Assembly (NCBI GenBank): GCA_041166365.1
Contig: JBEEFX010000036.1
Location: 1-5,547 of the forward strand
Reading direction: 5' to 3'
Origin: DASUCS01 sp041166365
Lineage (GTDB): Bacteria > Actinomycetota > Acidimicrobiia > Acidimicrobiales > JACDCH01
Length of the DNA: 5,547 nucleotides
Position numbers and translations under genes: made by a program. Positions 5,076 to 5,547 of the stretch are shown one piece after another. The stretch's first letter is position 1. Each line of letters starts with the position of its first letter. The notes under the pieces were generated by a model. That model did not search any database and was not told the DNA's origin. It worked only from the letters and a program-made list of their open reading frames with translations.

Positions 5076-5547
5076 CTACGCGGACGCGCCCGCGGCGACG
5101 AGGGCGCCGACGAAACACAGCACTCCGAGGCCGCCACACAGTGCGACGGACAGCGTGGCGTTGTGCAACCGCGGGCCGAGCTCGTAGAGGATGACACCAC
5201 ACAGGTAGCCGCCGACCAATCCTCCGATGTGCCCACCGATCGAGATCCCCGGGATGCCGAACGTGAAGGCCAGGTTGATCAGCAGGATGCCGCCGAGGCC
5301 GCTCTGCCAGACGTTGACGCCCTGCGAGCGTTGCGCGGCGAGCGCGAGGCCGAGCAGGCCGAAGATGGCGCCCGACGCACCTACGGTCGGCTCGTGCGGC
5401 GCCTGGAGCATCACGCCGAGCGAGCCGGCGAGCAGCGCCGTGCCGTAGACCACGCCGAAGCGCAGGCGCCCGACCGCCGCCTCGAGCTGCGACCCGAGAA
5501 TCCACAACGCGAACATGTTCATGCCGAGGTGGAGGATGTTGGCGTGC
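5076..5547 (-). CDS. Rhomboid family intramembrane serine protease (5' end cut by window edge)
   Basis: The frame is open from the right edge to a TAG at 5076-5078, giving 156 codons of the C-terminal part; the N-terminus and first membrane helix lie outside. Rhomboids cleave single-pass membrane proteins within the bilayer using a Ser-His dyad. The first visible residues, HANILHLGMNMF, contain the HxxxxHxxxN pattern of the family (H145, H150, N154 in E. coli GlpG). The catalytic serine is in VGASGAIFGLLG (codon at 5373-5375) and the catalytic histidine in IGGHIGGLVGGYLCG (codon at 5229-5231). At least five hydrophobic segments can be traced. The ATG at 5522 seen in the frame is internal: it falls between the conserved H and N residues and is not the start. 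All active-site positions visible are intact, so this is a likely active protease rather than a pseudo-rhomboid. It converges on the SRPBCC gene with a 49-bp gap. Confidence 0.93.
   Translation of the reverse strand, partial: HANILHLGMNMFALWILGSQLEAAVGRLRFGVVYGTALLAGSLGVMLQAPHEPTVGASGAIFGLLGLALAAQRSQGVNVWQSGLGGILLINLAFTFGIPGISIGGHIGGLVGGYLCGVILYELGPRLHNATLSVALCGGLGVLCFVGALVAAGASA

Noticed and set aside
5055..5091. GGGCGCG/CGCGCCC inverted repeat as a terminator
   Set aside because: The loop is 23 nt, no T-run follows on either strand, one arm is inside the rhomboid coding region, and short GC palindromes are expected by chance here.

Overview
The window is GC-rich (by eye about two thirds G+C), densely packed, and uses GTG and TTG as well as ATG starts. 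Together with the protein families present, this points to an actinobacterium, possibly an Acidimicrobiia-like lineage. That placement is an inference from composition and protein style, not from a marker gene. I recognise seven protein-coding genes and no RNA gene, mobile element or CRISPR array.

Left block (1-2554, minus strand). Three genes run leftward and overlap end to end: a multi-pass membrane protein, a DUF4129 protein, and a DUF4350 protein cut by the left edge. Overlaps of 11 and 4 bases suggest one transcript and coupled translation. In actinobacteria this set is usually followed by a MoxR-type AAA+ ATPase and a DUF58 protein, so those genes are expected just beyond position 1. 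The cluster is thought to act at the cell envelope, but its biochemical job is not settled.

Middle block (2593-4360, plus strand). Diverging from the left operon across 38 bp are a class I SAM-dependent methyltransferase of unknown substrate and, 31 bp later, a galactose-1-phosphate uridylyltransferase (GalT) family protein with its zinc and catalytic residues intact. No other Leloir-pathway gene is visible.

Right block (4357-5547). A 65-residue cysteine-rich protein on the minus strand meets galT tail to tail, the two stop codons sharing one CTAG. It diverges from a plus-strand SRPBCC (START/Bet v 1-like) protein. The end of that gene is duplicated as a 20-bp tandem repeat covering its stop codon. 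A rhomboid-family intramembrane protease on the minus strand, lacking its N-terminus at the right edge, closes the window.

Most of this is ordinary housekeeping or accessory chromosome, and I do not see a convincing new multi-gene system. The items most worth a second look are the unnamed Cys-rich small protein, the tandem repeat over the SRPBCC stop codon, the membrane protein at the head of the DUF4129/DUF4350 operon with a possible leaderless start, and the overlapping convergent stop codons.
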